A stretch of 64,000 nt of DNA from Clostridiales bacterium (GTDB lineage: Bacteria; Bacillota; Clostridia; Saccharofermentanales; Saccharofermentanaceae), in the NCBI GenBank assembly GCA_017510605.1, contig JAFWMQ010000012.1:1-64000 (forward strand). The letters run 5' to 3'. The notes beneath the pieces were generated by a model. The model searched no databases, was not told where the DNA came from, and was given only the letters and a program-made list of their open reading frames with translations. Below, one piece after another: positions 51,259-60,950 of this stretch. A program made the translations under genes and the position numbers. Each line of letters opens with the position of its first letter. The first letter of the stretch is position 1.

Positions 51259-53091
51259 ATGAGTGGGGAAAAGAAGAAGGAAAAACTGTCTCTTTGGCAG
51301 ACTCTTAAGAACGATGTTTACGCAGTAAAACTTGCGGGTTCTTTCAGCAAGCCGGCGATTACCGGCGCGTTCTTTTGCATGCTCATCGGCTATGCCGAAT
51401 GGGTATTCTTTGACGGTTATTTTCTGAGGATCATCATCGAAGCATTAGACAGGGGAGACGGTCTTAAATCCATTCTTACTTTTATCGGGATAAGCGCGGG
51501 CATCCTGTTCGTTCTTAAGATCTACGATGCCTACACGCAGAGAGTCACGTTTACCATCGAAGGCACAAAACTTCATAACGGCATCTACAAGAAGATCTTT
51601 GCGAAGGCACGAAATGTTGAGCTCAGATGTTACGAAGATCCTGAGTTTTACAACAAGTACACGATGGCTATTGACGGCTCGGCCGATAAGGTCATGGAGA
51701 TCGTCAAGAGCTTTAACGGCGCCATCATAGGAGCCGTTGCTTCAGTATTCGTTTTTAAACTGATGTTCGACATCGATAAGCTGTCGGTGGTCTTTATTCT
51801 GTCGCCTATAATCGGTAATTTTGTTTTCGGTAATCTCAAAAGCAAATATGAGCTCAAGAGATACCGCGAGCAGGCACCGAACAACAAGATCTTAAACTAC
51901 GTAAACCGTATGATGTATCTGCCTGACGGAGCCAAGGAGATAAGGCTCAGCAAGGTGTTCGACATACTGAAACGCCGATACGGGGAGGCAACAGCCGAGA
52001 ACGTAAAGATCGCCGTAAAATATGCATTCCCGAACATGACGCTCAATGTCCTGAGGATCACGTTCACTTTTACGGTTATTTTCGAAGGCGTTCTTATCTA
52101 TGCTTACTACAAAAAACAGGTTGCAGGAACGATATCACTTGCGCAGCTGACGATCATGGCTAGCCTTATGGTTGCTGCGACATGGATACTGATAAGGCTT
52201 TTCGAGGACATAACAAAGCTTATCAAGAACGGTCTGTTCATTAATAACTTAAGGGGCTTTCTGGAGTATGAGGAGAAGATTCCCGAAGACCAGAAAGGTA
52301 TTATCCCCGAGAAGTTCGAGACCCTCGAATTCAGAAATGTCTGTTTCTCCTATAAAGATGAGGAGACCATAAAGGATCTGTCGTTCAAGATCAACAAGGA
52401 TGAGGCTGTCGCGCTCGTAGGCCATAACGGTGCGGGAAAGACTACGATCATAAAACTGATCTTAAGACTCTACGATCCGACTTCAGGCGAGATCCTTCTG
52501 AACGGTGTTGATATCCGCGAATATGAACTCAGGGCATACAGGGAACTTTTTGCGACCACATTCCAGGACTTCAAGATCTTCGGAATGACGGTACGCGAAA
52601 ATGTATTGATGGGCAGACACGTCGATAACGAAGATGACGTCGTAAGATCAAGCCTTCGCAAGACGGGAATACTCGATAAGATCGAGTCGCTCCCCAACGG
52701 CATTGATTCCATGATGACCAAGGAATTCGATGAAGACGGCGTAATCTTATCAGGCGGACAGAACCAGAAACTGGCGGTTGCCAGAACATTTGCAAAACCT
52801 TCTCCGGTCAAGATCTTCGATGAGCCTTCAAGTGCCCTCGATCCGATCGCAGAGTTCGATCTTTTTAAGAACATTATCAGGGAAGGCAAGGATCACACGA
52901 TGCTCCTCATCTCCCACCGTTTATCTTCGGTCAAGAATTGTGACCGTGTTCTTCTGCTTGAGGGTGGATGTCTTGTCGAGGAAGGCACACACAAAGAACT
53001 TATCGCACTCGGCGGAAGCTACTGCGAGATGTATAAGCGCCAGGCTATGAATTACCTCGCTATTGAGAATGAAGAGGAGGTGATCTTATGA
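51259..53091 (+). CDS. ABC exporter half-transporter 1
   Basis: A 610-residue protein: six membrane helices (~1-320) and an ATPase domain with GHNGAGKTTIIKL (Walker A), FQDFKIF (Q-loop), LSGGQNQKLAVARTF (signature with Q for E after GG), VKIFDEPSSALDP (Walker B) and SHRLSSV (H-loop). It overlaps the second half-transporter by four bases (ATGA), so the two form a heterodimer. Heterodimeric exporters of this group move peptides, drugs or lipids. No precursor-peptidase domain is present. Confidence 0.9.
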   Translation: MSGEKKKEKLSLWQTLKNDVYAVKLAGSFSKPAITGAFFCMLIGYAEWVFFDGYFLRIIIEALDRGDGLKSILTFIGISAGILFVLKIYDAYTQRVTFTIEGTKLHNGIYKKIFAKARNVELRCYEDPEFYNKYTMAIDGSADKVMEIVKSFNGAIIGAVASVFVFKLMFDIDKLSVVFILSPIIGNFVFGNLKSKYELKRYREQAPNNKILNYVNRMMYLPDGAKEIRLSKVFDILKRRYGEATAENVKIAVKYAFPNMTLNVLRITFTFTVIFEGVLIYAYYKKQVAGTISLAQLTIMASLMVAATWILIRLFEDITKLIKNGLFINNLRGFLEYEEKIPEDQKGIIPEKFETLEFRNVCFSYKDEETIKDLSFKINKDEAVALVGHNGAGKTTIIKLILRLYDPTSGEILLNGVDIREYELRAYRELFATTFQDFKIFGMTVRENVLMGRHVDNEDDVVRSSLRKTGILDKIESLPNGIDSMMTKEFDEDGVILSGGQNQKLAVARTFAKPSPVKIFDEPSSALDPIAEFDLFKNIIREGKDHTMLLISHRLSSVKNCDRVLLLEGGCLVEEGTHKELIALGGSYCEMYKRQAMNYLAIENEEEVIL

Positions 53092-54923
53092 GTAAGGCGC
53101 AGAACAGCCCTGACAATAAGAAGATCAAACAGCCTTTTTCTGTTGTTCTCAAGAACAACCTCTATCTGTTGAAACTGATGCTCAAAGCGTCACCGGCATT
53201 TGTTATCATTCCGGCGCTTGATGCTGTTAGAGGACAGTTGTCGATCTTTTTTGAGCACACGGTAGGAATCGGTTATGTACTCGAAGCAGCTGAGAAGGGA
53301 TATCCTTTTGAGAGTGTTTGTTATGTGATCCTGATCCTTGCGATATGCATCACGCTCGGCATGCTCTTCACTGTTTTCTCCGGCGATTACATCATGGAGA
53401 AAGAACGTCCTAAGGTCAAAGAAAAGATCAAGATCATGCTTTACGAGAAAGCCTCCAAAGTCGATCTTGCCTGCTACGACGATCCCGAATTCTACAACTC
53501 CCAGGTGCTCGCGCTCTCGGAGGTTGATAAACAGATCGATAAGGTTGAAGAGATAATCATTAATGTGCTGAGCGGTATTACGGCTTTCACTTCGAACGGA
53601 ATCTACTACATTATGAAGGACAAGCCGTCGATCCTGTTCGTCATCGGGTCTTTTGTCATCAGTTATTTTTTCAACCAGATGTTCATCAAGATCAACTATA
53701 AAGCCAGGATCGAGAGAAACCCTTCCGAACGCAAGAGAACTTATATCGAGAGAGTCTTCTATCTCAACGACTATGCTAAGGAACTCCGCATGAATCCGGA
53801 CGTTGCAGGCATCATGTACAACAGGTTCGATAAGGCTTCCGAAGAGATAATCAAAACGGATAAGAAATATACAAAGAAGAGTTTCTTTATCGAGTTCGTC
53901 AGAAAGCACATCGCAAATTTCTTCATCTGCGATACGCTGTACATCACATATCTGATACTTATGGTGGTTGTCACGAAAAGCATCTCGATCAGTACGCTCG
54001 CAATTCTGTACAACTCTTTCGGCAGGCTCAAGCACAGTATGAATGTCTTTACGGAGACATATCCTGCAGCATGCGAGACGAGCCTTTACATTCAGAAGAT
54101 CAGAGACTTCATGAACACCAAACCGAAGATCGTATCAGAGGAAAAACTGACCGCGACCAAGGATGCAAAGAGAATAGACCTTAAGGATGTATCGTTCGCA
54201 TATTCTTCCAAAACTCCGAACGTTATCGAGAACATGAATCTCTTCATCAAGCCCGGACGCAAGATCGCTCTCGTCGGCTATAACGGTGCCGGAAAAACGA
54301 CTCTTGTTAAGCTTCTGATGAGGCTTTACGACCCGACGGAGGGAACCGTTTTTGCCGATGGAACCGACATCCGCAAATACGATCTTGAATCCTACAGGGA
54401 TTCGATAGGTGCGGTCTTCCAGGACTTCAATATCTTCGCAGGATCTGTCCGCGAGAATGTTGTTCTTGCGCCGCTTGAAGATTCTCGCGAAGACAAGATC
54501 ATCTCTGCCCTCAAAGACAGCGGACTTTACGAACGCGTGATGAAGCTCGAAGATAAACTCGATTCGATGCTTACAACAGAGTTTGACGACAAGGGCCTTA
54601 ATCTCTCCGGCGGTGAAGCGCAGAAACTTGCGATCTCGCGTGTGTTCTATAAGGATGCCGGTCTCATGATCCTCGATGAACCTTCGAGCGCTCTTGACCC
54701 GATCGCCGAGTACCAGTTAAATCACGCGATGCTCAAAGCCACCGGTGACAAAACCGTGATCTTTATATCACACCGTCTCTCAACGACACGTATCGCAGAT
54801 CACATCTTCATGCTCGAGAAAGGCAGGATAGTTGAAGAAGGCAACCACGAGCAGCTCCTCGCACTTCACGGCAAATACGAAGCGATGTGGAAGGCTCAGG
54901 CCGGCGCGTATATAGAAGTCTGA
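53088..54923 (+). CDS. ABC exporter half-transporter 2
   Basis: A 611-residue protein with six membrane helices and an ATPase domain: GYNGAGKTTLVKL, FQDFNIF, LNLSGGEAQKLAISRVF, LMILDEPSSALDP and SHRLSTTRIAD. The start ATG overlaps the end of the first half by four bases, giving translational coupling and equal amounts of both chains. Both halves retain a Glu after Walker B Asp and a complete signature, so both sites look competent. The N-terminal SKAQNSPDNKKIKQPF tail is cytoplasmic. Confidence 0.9.
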   Translation: MSKAQNSPDNKKIKQPFSVVLKNNLYLLKLMLKASPAFVIIPALDAVRGQLSIFFEHTVGIGYVLEAAEKGYPFESVCYVILILAICITLGMLFTVFSGDYIMEKERPKVKEKIKIMLYEKASKVDLACYDDPEFYNSQVLALSEVDKQIDKVEEIIINVLSGITAFTSNGIYYIMKDKPSILFVIGSFVISYFFNQMFIKINYKARIERNPSERKRTYIERVFYLNDYAKELRMNPDVAGIMYNRFDKASEEIIKTDKKYTKKSFFIEFVRKHIANFFICDTLYITYLILMVVVTKSISISTLAILYNSFGRLKHSMNVFTETYPAACETSLYIQKIRDFMNTKPKIVSEEKLTATKDAKRIDLKDVSFAYSSKTPNVIENMNLFIKPGRKIALVGYNGAGKTTLVKLLMRLYDPTEGTVFADGTDIRKYDLESYRDSIGAVFQDFNIFAGSVRENVVLAPLEDSREDKIISALKDSGLYERVMKLEDKLDSMLTTEFDDKGLNLSGGEAQKLAISRVFYKDAGLMILDEPSSALDPIAEYQLNHAMLKATGDKTVIFISHRLSTTRIADHIFMLEKGRIVEEGNHEQLLALHGKYEAMWKAQAGAYIEV

Positions 54924-54928
54924 GAGAT

Positions 54929-55723
54929 TTAAACCTGCAGGGCGGGCATTCCTTCGCGGTAATTAAGATTATTCAGGTAATTGATAACCAGCTCGTTGAA
55001 GACCGCGTGCTTTTCGATGCTGCAGACGTGACCGCACTTCTCGATGAAGCAGAGTGTGGAATCGCTGATCTTCTTCTGTGCTCTCTTCACGCTGTTGACG
55101 AAGAAGTAATCCTGCTTACCGGAGATCATGTATACAGGCAGATCATTTTCTCTGATCACCTTTATGTATGCCGATAACTTATACTGTGCCCTGAACAGTT
55201 CGGAAAGCCACATTCTGAAAGCGACGGACTTCATTCTCAGGGATTCCCTGATAAAGAAATCTCTGGACTTCTTATGGTTCTTGCGGGGCATCATAATGTT
55301 AGCGAACATAGGGTAGAAGAACTTCTTGGGAATGATGTATTTAAATCCTTCGACAAAGGCCAGCAGAGTCTTGTAGCCGACGCCCATATTCATTACGAAA
55401 CCGGCAAGTATTATTGACTTGACTTTCCAGCTGTACTGATAAGCAAATTCCATTGCGACAAGGGTTCCAAGAGAGAGGGAAATGATATGTACTTTATCGA
55501 TGTTCTCTTTTTCGAGAATGTCATAGATCTCGGATGCGGATCTTGATAACAGATGATTTTCCTTCTTAAACTCGGAATCGCCGTGGCCTTCGAGATCGAC
55601 CGCCAGAATATTAAAACCGTTCAGGTCCTCGATCTGGTACTTCCAGGTATTGATGCTTCCGCCTAATCCGTGGATCAGAAGGACCCAGTCTTTTGAATTG
55701 TTGTTATATATCTTGTAATTCAT
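54929..55723 (-). CDS. Alpha/beta hydrolase
   Basis: A 264-residue protein with LLIHGLGGSINTW (oxyanion region), NILAVDLEGHGDSEF, IISLSLGTLVAMEFA (nucleophile Ser in S-L-S-L-G), ISGKQDYFF (acid Asp) and EKCGHVCSIEKH (catalytic His). AGGAGACG precedes the ATG. It is convergent with the ABC exporter gene (five bases apart). It could be an esterase, lactonase or thioesterase; the substrate cannot be told. Confidence 0.88.
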   Translation of the reverse strand: MNYKIYNNNSKDWVLLIHGLGGSINTWKYQIEDLNGFNILAVDLEGHGDSEFKKENHLLSRSASEIYDILEKENIDKVHIISLSLGTLVAMEFAYQYSWKVKSIILAGFVMNMGVGYKTLLAFVEGFKYIIPKKFFYPMFANIMMPRKNHKKSRDFFIRESLRMKSVAFRMWLSELFRAQYKLSAYIKVIRENDLPVYMISGKQDYFFVNSVKRAQKKISDSTLCFIEKCGHVCSIEKHAVFNELVINYLNNLNYREGMPALQV

Positions 55724-55967
55724 ATTACGTCTCCTTTATCAATCCGAAGAAAAAACCTAAGTCTTCAGAACATCCCGTATCCGAGATATCATCATCATAT
55801 CTGCAAATACTTTGATTATCAAACTATTTTCTTGGCAAATTTGTGGCATAGGTCTTCAGACGAGTTTATAATATAGGCAAATGAGAACTCTTTAACTTGG
55901 TTGAATAATCTACTCGTAACCGGATACGGTTATTTATCAATTTGCCGAAATCAAAGGAGTAAAGCCT

Positions 55968-56525
55968 ATGAGCATGAGCAATAAAGAGCAACAGACAGAT
56001 CAATTATTAAGAGGCATTTACAGAATGTGTATTAATAGGGATGATTGCAGAGATTGCCCCTTTTATGTTACCAAGTGCTCATTCGGTGAACCCAAACCAA
56101 GAACATGGTTTGATGAAGAGACTATTGCGATCCAGGCAGCACCTGATTTTGAGATTGTAAGTGAAGAGGAAAGCGTTTCCGTATCCGAGCCCGAGAGCGT
56201 CGCTGCTGTTGAAGTTGATGAATCTGCTGCGGCTGCTGAACATGTTGCTCCTGTTGAACAGCCTGTCGAATCCGCCGAACAGCCCGTTGAAGCGAATGCT
56301 GAAGCGACTGTTGAACAACCCGCTGAAGCTCCTGTTGAACCTCCCGTTCCTCAGGTTGATGACGATTCTGTCGGCACATGGCTGGTAAGCACCACGATGG
56401 GAAGTTTTTTCACAAAGTACGTCTTTATCTGTTCCAAGTGCGGCTATAAAAAGGAATCCGTTTTCTCGCTGACCCCGACCTCATTATGTCCCGAATGCGA
56501 GAAGAGGAAGGCCGGTCAGAGTTAA
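55968..56525 (+). CDS. Cysteine-rich protein with acidic EQPVE repeats and zinc ribbon
   Basis: A 185-residue protein starting after AAAGGAG. N-terminal Cys cluster (CINRDDCRDCPFYVTKCSFG, ~21-40). A Glu/Pro/Ala/Val low-complexity middle (~60-135) is built on EQPVE-like units. A C-terminal zinc ribbon reads FICSKCGYKKESVF...CPECEKRK. The first Cys cluster could hold zinc or an iron-sulfur site. Probably an intracellular adaptor with a flexible acidic spacer; function unknown. Its end overlaps the convergent MATE gene by four bases. Confidence 0.7.
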   Translation: MSMSNKEQQTDQLLRGIYRMCINRDDCRDCPFYVTKCSFGEPKPRTWFDEETIAIQAAPDFEIVSEEESVSVSEPESVAAVEVDESAAAAEHVAPVEQPVESAEQPVEANAEATVEQPAEAPVEPPVPQVDDDSVGTWLVSTTMGSFFTKYVFICSKCGYKKESVFSLTPTSLCPECEKRKAGQS

Positions 56526-57874
56526 GCTTTAGAGTCTTTCGGCAGCTTCTCGAAAAAATTCACCGTAAATGGAATACATGTCAGGCAGGTCATGACATCT
56601 GCTACGGCCTGTGCTATTTGTATGCCGGATAAGCCCCAGACAAGGCTGAATATGATCAGGATAGGGATGAAGAACAGACCGTTTCGTAAAGACGAGAGGA
56701 AAGTCGCGTTGAATTTGTAGCCGATGCTCTGGAACAACATGTTGTTGCAGACCTGGAAAGGCACGAACAGGAGCGCGATGCACTGAGCGTGAAGAGCTCG
56801 GATTCCGATGTTGATGACTTCGGGATCATTCCGGAAAAACCGGATGCACGGCTCCGCGTTCACGAATACCGTTGCTGACGCGAGGCCGAGCGAGATCGTT
56901 CCGAATATCAAAGTAAAGAAAAATGCCTGGCGGACTCGGGAGTATTTCTTGGCGCCGTAGTTGAATCCGCAGATAGGCTGGAATCCCTGTCCGATGCCGA
57001 GCACGGCGCTGAAGATCAGCATGCTGATCTTGTTTACTATGGCCATAGCCGCGATTGCGGAATCACCGTATACGCCTGCAGCATTGTTGAGGACCATGGT
57101 CGAGATGCTCGCAAGACCCTGGCGTGCGAGGCTCGGAAGGCCGGTCGTAATGATGTTGCTGAGAGTCGGAAGATCGAACTTTGTATATTTGAAAGCGAGT
57201 GAAGTCTGGGTCTTCTTGAGGATGAACATTGTAAGAAGCAGAAACCAGGAAATGTACTGAGAGATGGCGGTCGCAAGGCCGGCGCCGAAGATGCCCATAT
57301 TCATTTTCTGCATGAACAACGCGTCAAGAAAAATATTGATTATTCCGCCGGATGTCAGGCCGATCATTGCAAAAAATGCCCTGCCTTCATATCTTAAGAT
57401 GTTATTCATTACACAACTGGACACGAGAGCCGGAGCTGCAAAGAGGATGCATAAACCGTATGTTCTCGCATAAGGAAGTATCGTTTCCGTGCTCCCGAGA
57501 AGGATCATGAGAGGGGTTACAAGCAAGCTCCCGAATACCAGGAAAAAGATGCCGGCAAAGAGGGCTGAGTAAAATCCGGTGGCCGAGAATCTGCGTGCGC
57601 TCTCGATATCCTTTTCACCAAGCTTCCTGCTGATGATGCTTCCGCTTCCGTGACCGAACATGAAGCCTATGGCCTGAAGGATCGCCATCAGTCCGAGAAC
57701 GACGCCTGTCGCGCCGCTTGCAGACGTGTTGATCTGACCGACAAAATAGGAATCGGCCATGTTATATATACTTGTGACGAACATGCTTATCATGGTCGGG
57801 ATGCCGAGCTTCATGATAAGGCTTGGTACCGGCTGCATGGTCATCATGTCAAATTGGGTTTTATATTTGCTCAT
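56522..57874 (-). CDS. MATE-family efflux pump
   Basis: A 450-residue twelve-helix protein of the NorM/DinF-MepA type: MQPVPSLIMKLGIPTMISMF, YNMADSYFVGQINTSASGA, GSGSIISRKLGEKDIESA, and second-half GLPSLARQGLASISTMVLN. It exports cationic drugs or metabolites using an ion gradient. It is not adjacent to the other MATE gene and is clearly a different subfamily. No regulator is next to it. Confidence 0.9.
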   Translation of the reverse strand: MSKYKTQFDMMTMQPVPSLIMKLGIPTMISMFVTSIYNMADSYFVGQINTSASGATGVVLGLMAILQAIGFMFGHGSGSIISRKLGEKDIESARRFSATGFYSALFAGIFFLVFGSLLVTPLMILLGSTETILPYARTYGLCILFAAPALVSSCVMNNILRYEGRAFFAMIGLTSGGIINIFLDALFMQKMNMGIFGAGLATAISQYISWFLLLTMFILKKTQTSLAFKYTKFDLPTLSNIITTGLPSLARQGLASISTMVLNNAAGVYGDSAIAAMAIVNKISMLIFSAVLGIGQGFQPICGFNYGAKKYSRVRQAFFFTLIFGTISLGLASATVFVNAEPCIRFFRNDPEVINIGIRALHAQCIALLFVPFQVCNNMLFQSIGYKFNATFLSSLRNGLFFIPILIIFSLVWGLSGIQIAQAVADVMTCLTCIPFTVNFFEKLPKDSKA

Positions 57875-57973
57875 CAGGATTACATTGTAATACAGAATAT
57901 GATTTAATGTTTATGTATATATACAGACAGATTTTCGATCATGTGTGTAAAAAAATCGAAAAGAGGTTTTGCT

Positions 57974-58885
57974 ATGGGTATTGTCGAGAAATCATTCAAT
58001 AACGGAGAAGTCATTGTCAAAGAAGGCGAAAACGGCACAAGTTTCTTCAGGCTTATTGAGGGGTCCGCAAATGTTTTCGCTGATTATGGGAAGAAAGACC
58101 AGTTCCGTCTTGCCGTTCTCAACGCAGGAGAGTTTTTCGGTGAGATGGCCATCATAGAAGAATACCCAAGGAGCGCCACGATAGTAGCTAACAGCAGAGT
58201 GACTGTTATGGAGATCCCCGGTGACGAACTGACATCATTTTTTACCGAGAACCCGGACATGCTGATCGACCTTATTAAGCACCTCGGAGCCAGAGTGCAG
58301 TCGATGAGCAACGATTATGAAGACGCCAAGAATCTGCTGGATAACCTGCGTGAATCAGATGCCGGAAAGAAGAAGTCGCTGTTTTCCAAGATCAAGAAGC
58401 ATATGAATATCTATCAGTCGAACAAGGATTCGGCTAATCTTGAGCCCGGCACAGCCAAGCTCATAGATGCATTTGAGAAGATCACGGATGAGGCATCCGG
58501 CAATATCTGGCCTTATGAGAACGGCTCGGTCATCTATAGCGAAGGCGAATACGGTGAAGGCCTTTATATCTTAAGAAACGGAAAAGTCGGTATCTACAAG
58601 AATTACGGTACAGCTGACCAGGTTAAGTTAGAGGATCTGTCTGCCATTTCCGTTTTCGGCGAGATGGGAATCGTTTCCGAAGAGACCAGAACTGCAACAG
58701 CAGTCGCAGAAGATAATGAGACTTATATTGAGATCATTTATCAGAAGGACCTCGAAGCGATCATTAATCTCTGCCCCGTCAAGGTCGAAGCGATACTCCG
58801 TCATCTGTCTTACCGCTTAAGAAAGATCAATATTGATTTCATCAGAACCTGCAAGGAAATAACCGAGACGTACGAACAAAAATAA
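57974..58885 (+). CDS. Protein with two cyclic-nucleotide-binding domains and no HTH
   Basis: A 303-residue protein; ATG 57974 has AGAGG eight bases upstream. Two Crp-type cNMP-binding folds (~5-120 and ~175-290) each contain the phosphate cassette: FGEMAIIEEYPRSATIVA and FGEMGIVSEETRTATAVA. The Arg before Ser/Thr-Ala-Thr, needed for phosphate contact, is kept in both. A charged linker (KNLLDNLRESDAGKKKSLF) connects them. There is no DNA-binding domain, so it may regulate a partner protein by ligand binding. Which nucleotide is bound is unknown. Confidence 0.85.
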   Translation: MGIVEKSFNNGEVIVKEGENGTSFFRLIEGSANVFADYGKKDQFRLAVLNAGEFFGEMAIIEEYPRSATIVANSRVTVMEIPGDELTSFFTENPDMLIDLIKHLGARVQSMSNDYEDAKNLLDNLRESDAGKKKSLFSKIKKHMNIYQSNKDSANLEPGTAKLIDAFEKITDEASGNIWPYENGSVIYSEGEYGEGLYILRNGKVGIYKNYGTADQVKLEDLSAISVFGEMGIVSEETRTATAVAEDNETYIEIIYQKDLEAIINLCPVKVEAILRHLSYRLRKINIDFIRTCKEITETYEQK

Positions 58886-58886
58886 G

Positions 58887-59015
58887 AAGACCGGATGGAA
58901 AGCACCGGCAGGCCCGGAAGCCACATACGAACAGGTCAAGGATTATTTTGACTTCAAAGAACTTGTGGAAACCGGGGTAAAAGGCAAGGGATTAATGGCC
59001 GGTTATTTCTTGTAA
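58887..59015 (+). pseudogene. 3' remnant of an unidentified gene
   Basis: An open stretch directly after the cNMP-binding gene reads KTGWKAPAGPEATYEQVKD, then YFDFKELVETGVKGKG and ends LMAGYFL at TAA 59013-59015. It has typical coding composition but no start or ribosome site, so it looks like the tail of a deleted gene. Family not recognised. Confidence 0.45.
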
Positions 59016-59122
59016 AAAACTTATTAAGACATATGTTGTCATGTTGCCCTGATGTGCTCATTTTGCTATGATTAATTAGGTTTTCAAATACTTTTTAGTC
59101 TCTTTATAAAGGAGGAGAATTT

Positions 59123-59491
59123 ATGGCAAAATTTGAATTAGCAGAAGCAAAAAATGGTTTCAAGTTTAATCTTGTTGCTAGCAATGGAGAAGTAATCGCT
59201 TCCAGTCAGGTTTACAAAACAGCAGCATATGCTAAGAATGGAATTGCATCTGTTTCAGCAAACGCACCGATTGCTAACATTGAAAACCAAACCGAAAAGG
59301 ATTTTAAGACACAGGTCAATCCTAAGTTCGAAGTCTATCAGGATAAGAAGGGCGAATTCCGCTTCCGCTTAAAGGCTAAGAACGGTCAGATCATTGCTAC
59401 CAGCGAAGCTTATTCCAAGCTCGACAGTTGCCTTAAGGGCGTAGCTTCTGTTCAGAAGAATGCCAAAGACGCAAAGATCGTAGAGAAGTAA
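59123..59491 (+). CDS. YegP/DUF1508 double-repeat protein
   Basis: A 122-residue protein consisting of two DUF1508 units: FKFNLVASNGEVIASSQVYKT (~13-33) and FRFRLKAKNGQIIATSEAYSK (~78-98), each followed by a helix with the pattern (A/C)xKGIASV. Strong ribosome site AAAGGAGGAG. YegP-type proteins are small, abundant and of unknown role, possibly stress related. A terminator hairpin follows the gene. Confidence 0.88.
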   Translation: MAKFELAEAKNGFKFNLVASNGEVIASSQVYKTAAYAKNGIASVSANAPIANIENQTEKDFKTQVNPKFEVYQDKKGEFRFRLKAKNGQIIATSEAYSKLDSCLKGVASVQKNAKDAKIVEK

Positions 59492-59511
59492 TTTATTTTT
59501 TGTTTGTTTTT

Positions 59512-59547
59512 AATGGGTTGTCTCACAGGTTGGTGAGGCAACCCATT
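59512..59547 (+). terminator. Terminator of the YegP-like gene
   Basis: Stem AATGGGTTGTCTCAC (59512-59526) with GTGAGGCAACCCATT (59533-59547), one mismatch, loop of six bases, followed by ATTTTGGCTTTT. Confidence 0.8.
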
Positions 59548-59593
59548 ATTTTGGCTTTTGGCCGGACGTGCTTTGAATCATGCAGCAAACTGT

Positions 59594-59752
59594 GCCGCAG
59601 TGCGGGTCGATCTGCGGGTCAAAACGGCATTTTCAGGCCCAATGACCCGCAAAACATGCCGCAGTGCGGGTCAATCTGCGGGTCAAAACAGCGTTTTTAG
59701 GCCAAACGACCCGCAAAACATGCCGCAGTGCGGGTCGATTCGCGGCATAAAG
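59594..59752. repeat. 64-bp tandem repeat of GACCCGC palindromes
   Basis: Units begin with GCCGCAGTGCGGGTC at 59594, 59658 and 59722, exactly 64 bp apart; the third is cut short. Each complete unit holds TGCGGGTCAAAAC and GACCCGCAAAACAT, so neighbouring units can fold into long hairpins. The single palindrome at 32690-32726 is made of the same words. Confidence 0.85.
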
Positions 59753-59954
59753 AACTGATTAAATAAACATAATTCAAAGTTGCATTTTCTGTTGTGTCGG
59801 AAATATGTTTTCACTGGTTTTCGCGCACTCGAAAAAAGATATAACCTTGATCAAATTTGAGGGCGAACGTGAGGGCACACCCTCAAATCCCGCCGCAAAA
59901 ACGACTTCTATTCCGCGGACACGACTTGTATCCCACACATATTCCGAAGGCCAT

Positions 59955-59998
59955 AAAAAAGCTGCCTCAGCAGCGATGTTGATCACTTATGAGGCAGC
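59955..59998 (-). terminator. Terminator of the DHH phosphoesterase gene
   Basis: Minus strand: stem GCTGCCTCA/TGAGGCAGC (59990-59998 with 59961-59969), then TTTTTTATGG. Located 20 bases after the stop codon at 60018. Confidence 0.88.
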
Positions 59999-60017
59999 GG
60001 GTTTTAGAAAGAAAAAA

Positions 60018-60950
60018 TCAGATGTGTGTGTTGAGCATCGCGATGATGTTCGGGAGCTCGGCGTCAACCTTGTCATTATCAAGCTGGCAGGTTCCGGCAT
60101 TGGGATGGCCGCCGCCGCCGTAATCAAGGCAGAGCTCGCCGATATCCATTGTGCCGGCCTTGTTGATGATGGATTTACCGATCATGACTGCGGTATTCTG
60201 CTTCTTGAAGCCCCATGCTACATGGACGCTCATCTCGATCTCAGGCCACATTGCATAAACCATAAATCTGTTGCCTGCGTAGATGGTCTCGAGAGGACGG
60301 AGGTCAATAACTGCAACCTTGTCGTGGATAACAACGATATCTCTGAGTTGCTGCTTGAACAATTCCTGCTGCTCGAAGTAAAGGTCAACTCTCTCCTTAA
60401 CATCAGGGAGTTCTAGAACCTCGTCAATGCTGTGGTTAACGCAGTAATCGATGAGTTCCATCATGAGGTCATAATTGGAGATCCTGAAATTGTGGAAACG
60501 GCCGAGACCTGTTCTTGCATCCATAAGGAAGTCCATCAAAACCCATCCGGTAGGGTTAAGGATCTCGTCAACGGTGAAGTCTGCGCTGTCACCCTTATCG
60601 ACGGCTTCCATCATCTCGGGGCTGACGGTCTTGATGTTCTCTGCGCCGCCATAATACTCATAAACTACGCGTGCAGCTGATTTTGCCACTCTGCAGATAT
60701 ACTGGTCTTCGATCTTATCCATATCGTTACGTGCAAGTTCACTCTCGTGGTGGTCAAAAGCGATGCCTACTCTGGGGTCATATGGAAGGTTTGTTGTGAT
60801 ATCGTTGGATGAAAGATCGACCTTGCCGTCTTGAACATCCTTGGGGTGAACAAACTTGATGTCGCCGATGATCTCAAGTTCCCTCAATATCATTGCGCAG
60901 ACCAATCCGTCAAAATCGCTTCTTGTAACAAGACGCATCTTATTTTCCAT
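60018..60950 (-). CDS. DHH-family phosphoesterase
   Basis: A 310-residue protein. ATG 60950 (MENKMRLVT) has GGAGG eight bases upstream and is preferred to the frame beginning 15 bases earlier. Motifs: TRSDFDGLVCAMIL (first metal site), GIAFDHHESELA (DHH), AVDKGDSADF (third Asp), and a C-terminal DHHA1 part with DYGGGGHPNAGTCQL. It resembles exopolyphosphatase/oligoribonuclease type enzymes. Substrate could be short RNA, pAp or a cyclic dinucleotide product. It diverges from the TPM-like gene at 61152. Confidence 0.88.
   Translation of the reverse strand: MENKMRLVTRSDFDGLVCAMILRELEIIGDIKFVHPKDVQDGKVDLSSNDITTNLPYDPRVGIAFDHHESELARNDMDKIEDQYICRVAKSAARVVYEYYGGAENIKTVSPEMMEAVDKGDSADFTVDEILNPTGWVLMDFLMDARTGLGRFHNFRISNYDLMMELIDYCVNHSIDEVLELPDVKERVDLYFEQQELFKQQLRDIVVIHDKVAVIDLRPLETIYAGNRFMVYAMWPEIEMSVHVAWGFKKQNTAVMIGKSIINKAGTMDIGELCLDYGGGGHPNAGTCQLDNDKVDAELPNIIAMLNTHI

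Larger units (their letters stand above)
59492..60017. other. Gene-free region with terminators and 64-bp repeats
   Basis: No gene supported. From left to right: a hairpin at 59512-59547, the 64-bp repeats at 59594-59752, sequence with no clear signal, and the minus-strand terminator at 59955-59998. Confidence 0.55.

Noticed and set aside
56079..56388. Alternative frames rich in Gln/Arg or Leu/Asn within the EQPVE region
   Set aside because: They are artefacts of the low-complexity repeat in the real gene at 55968.
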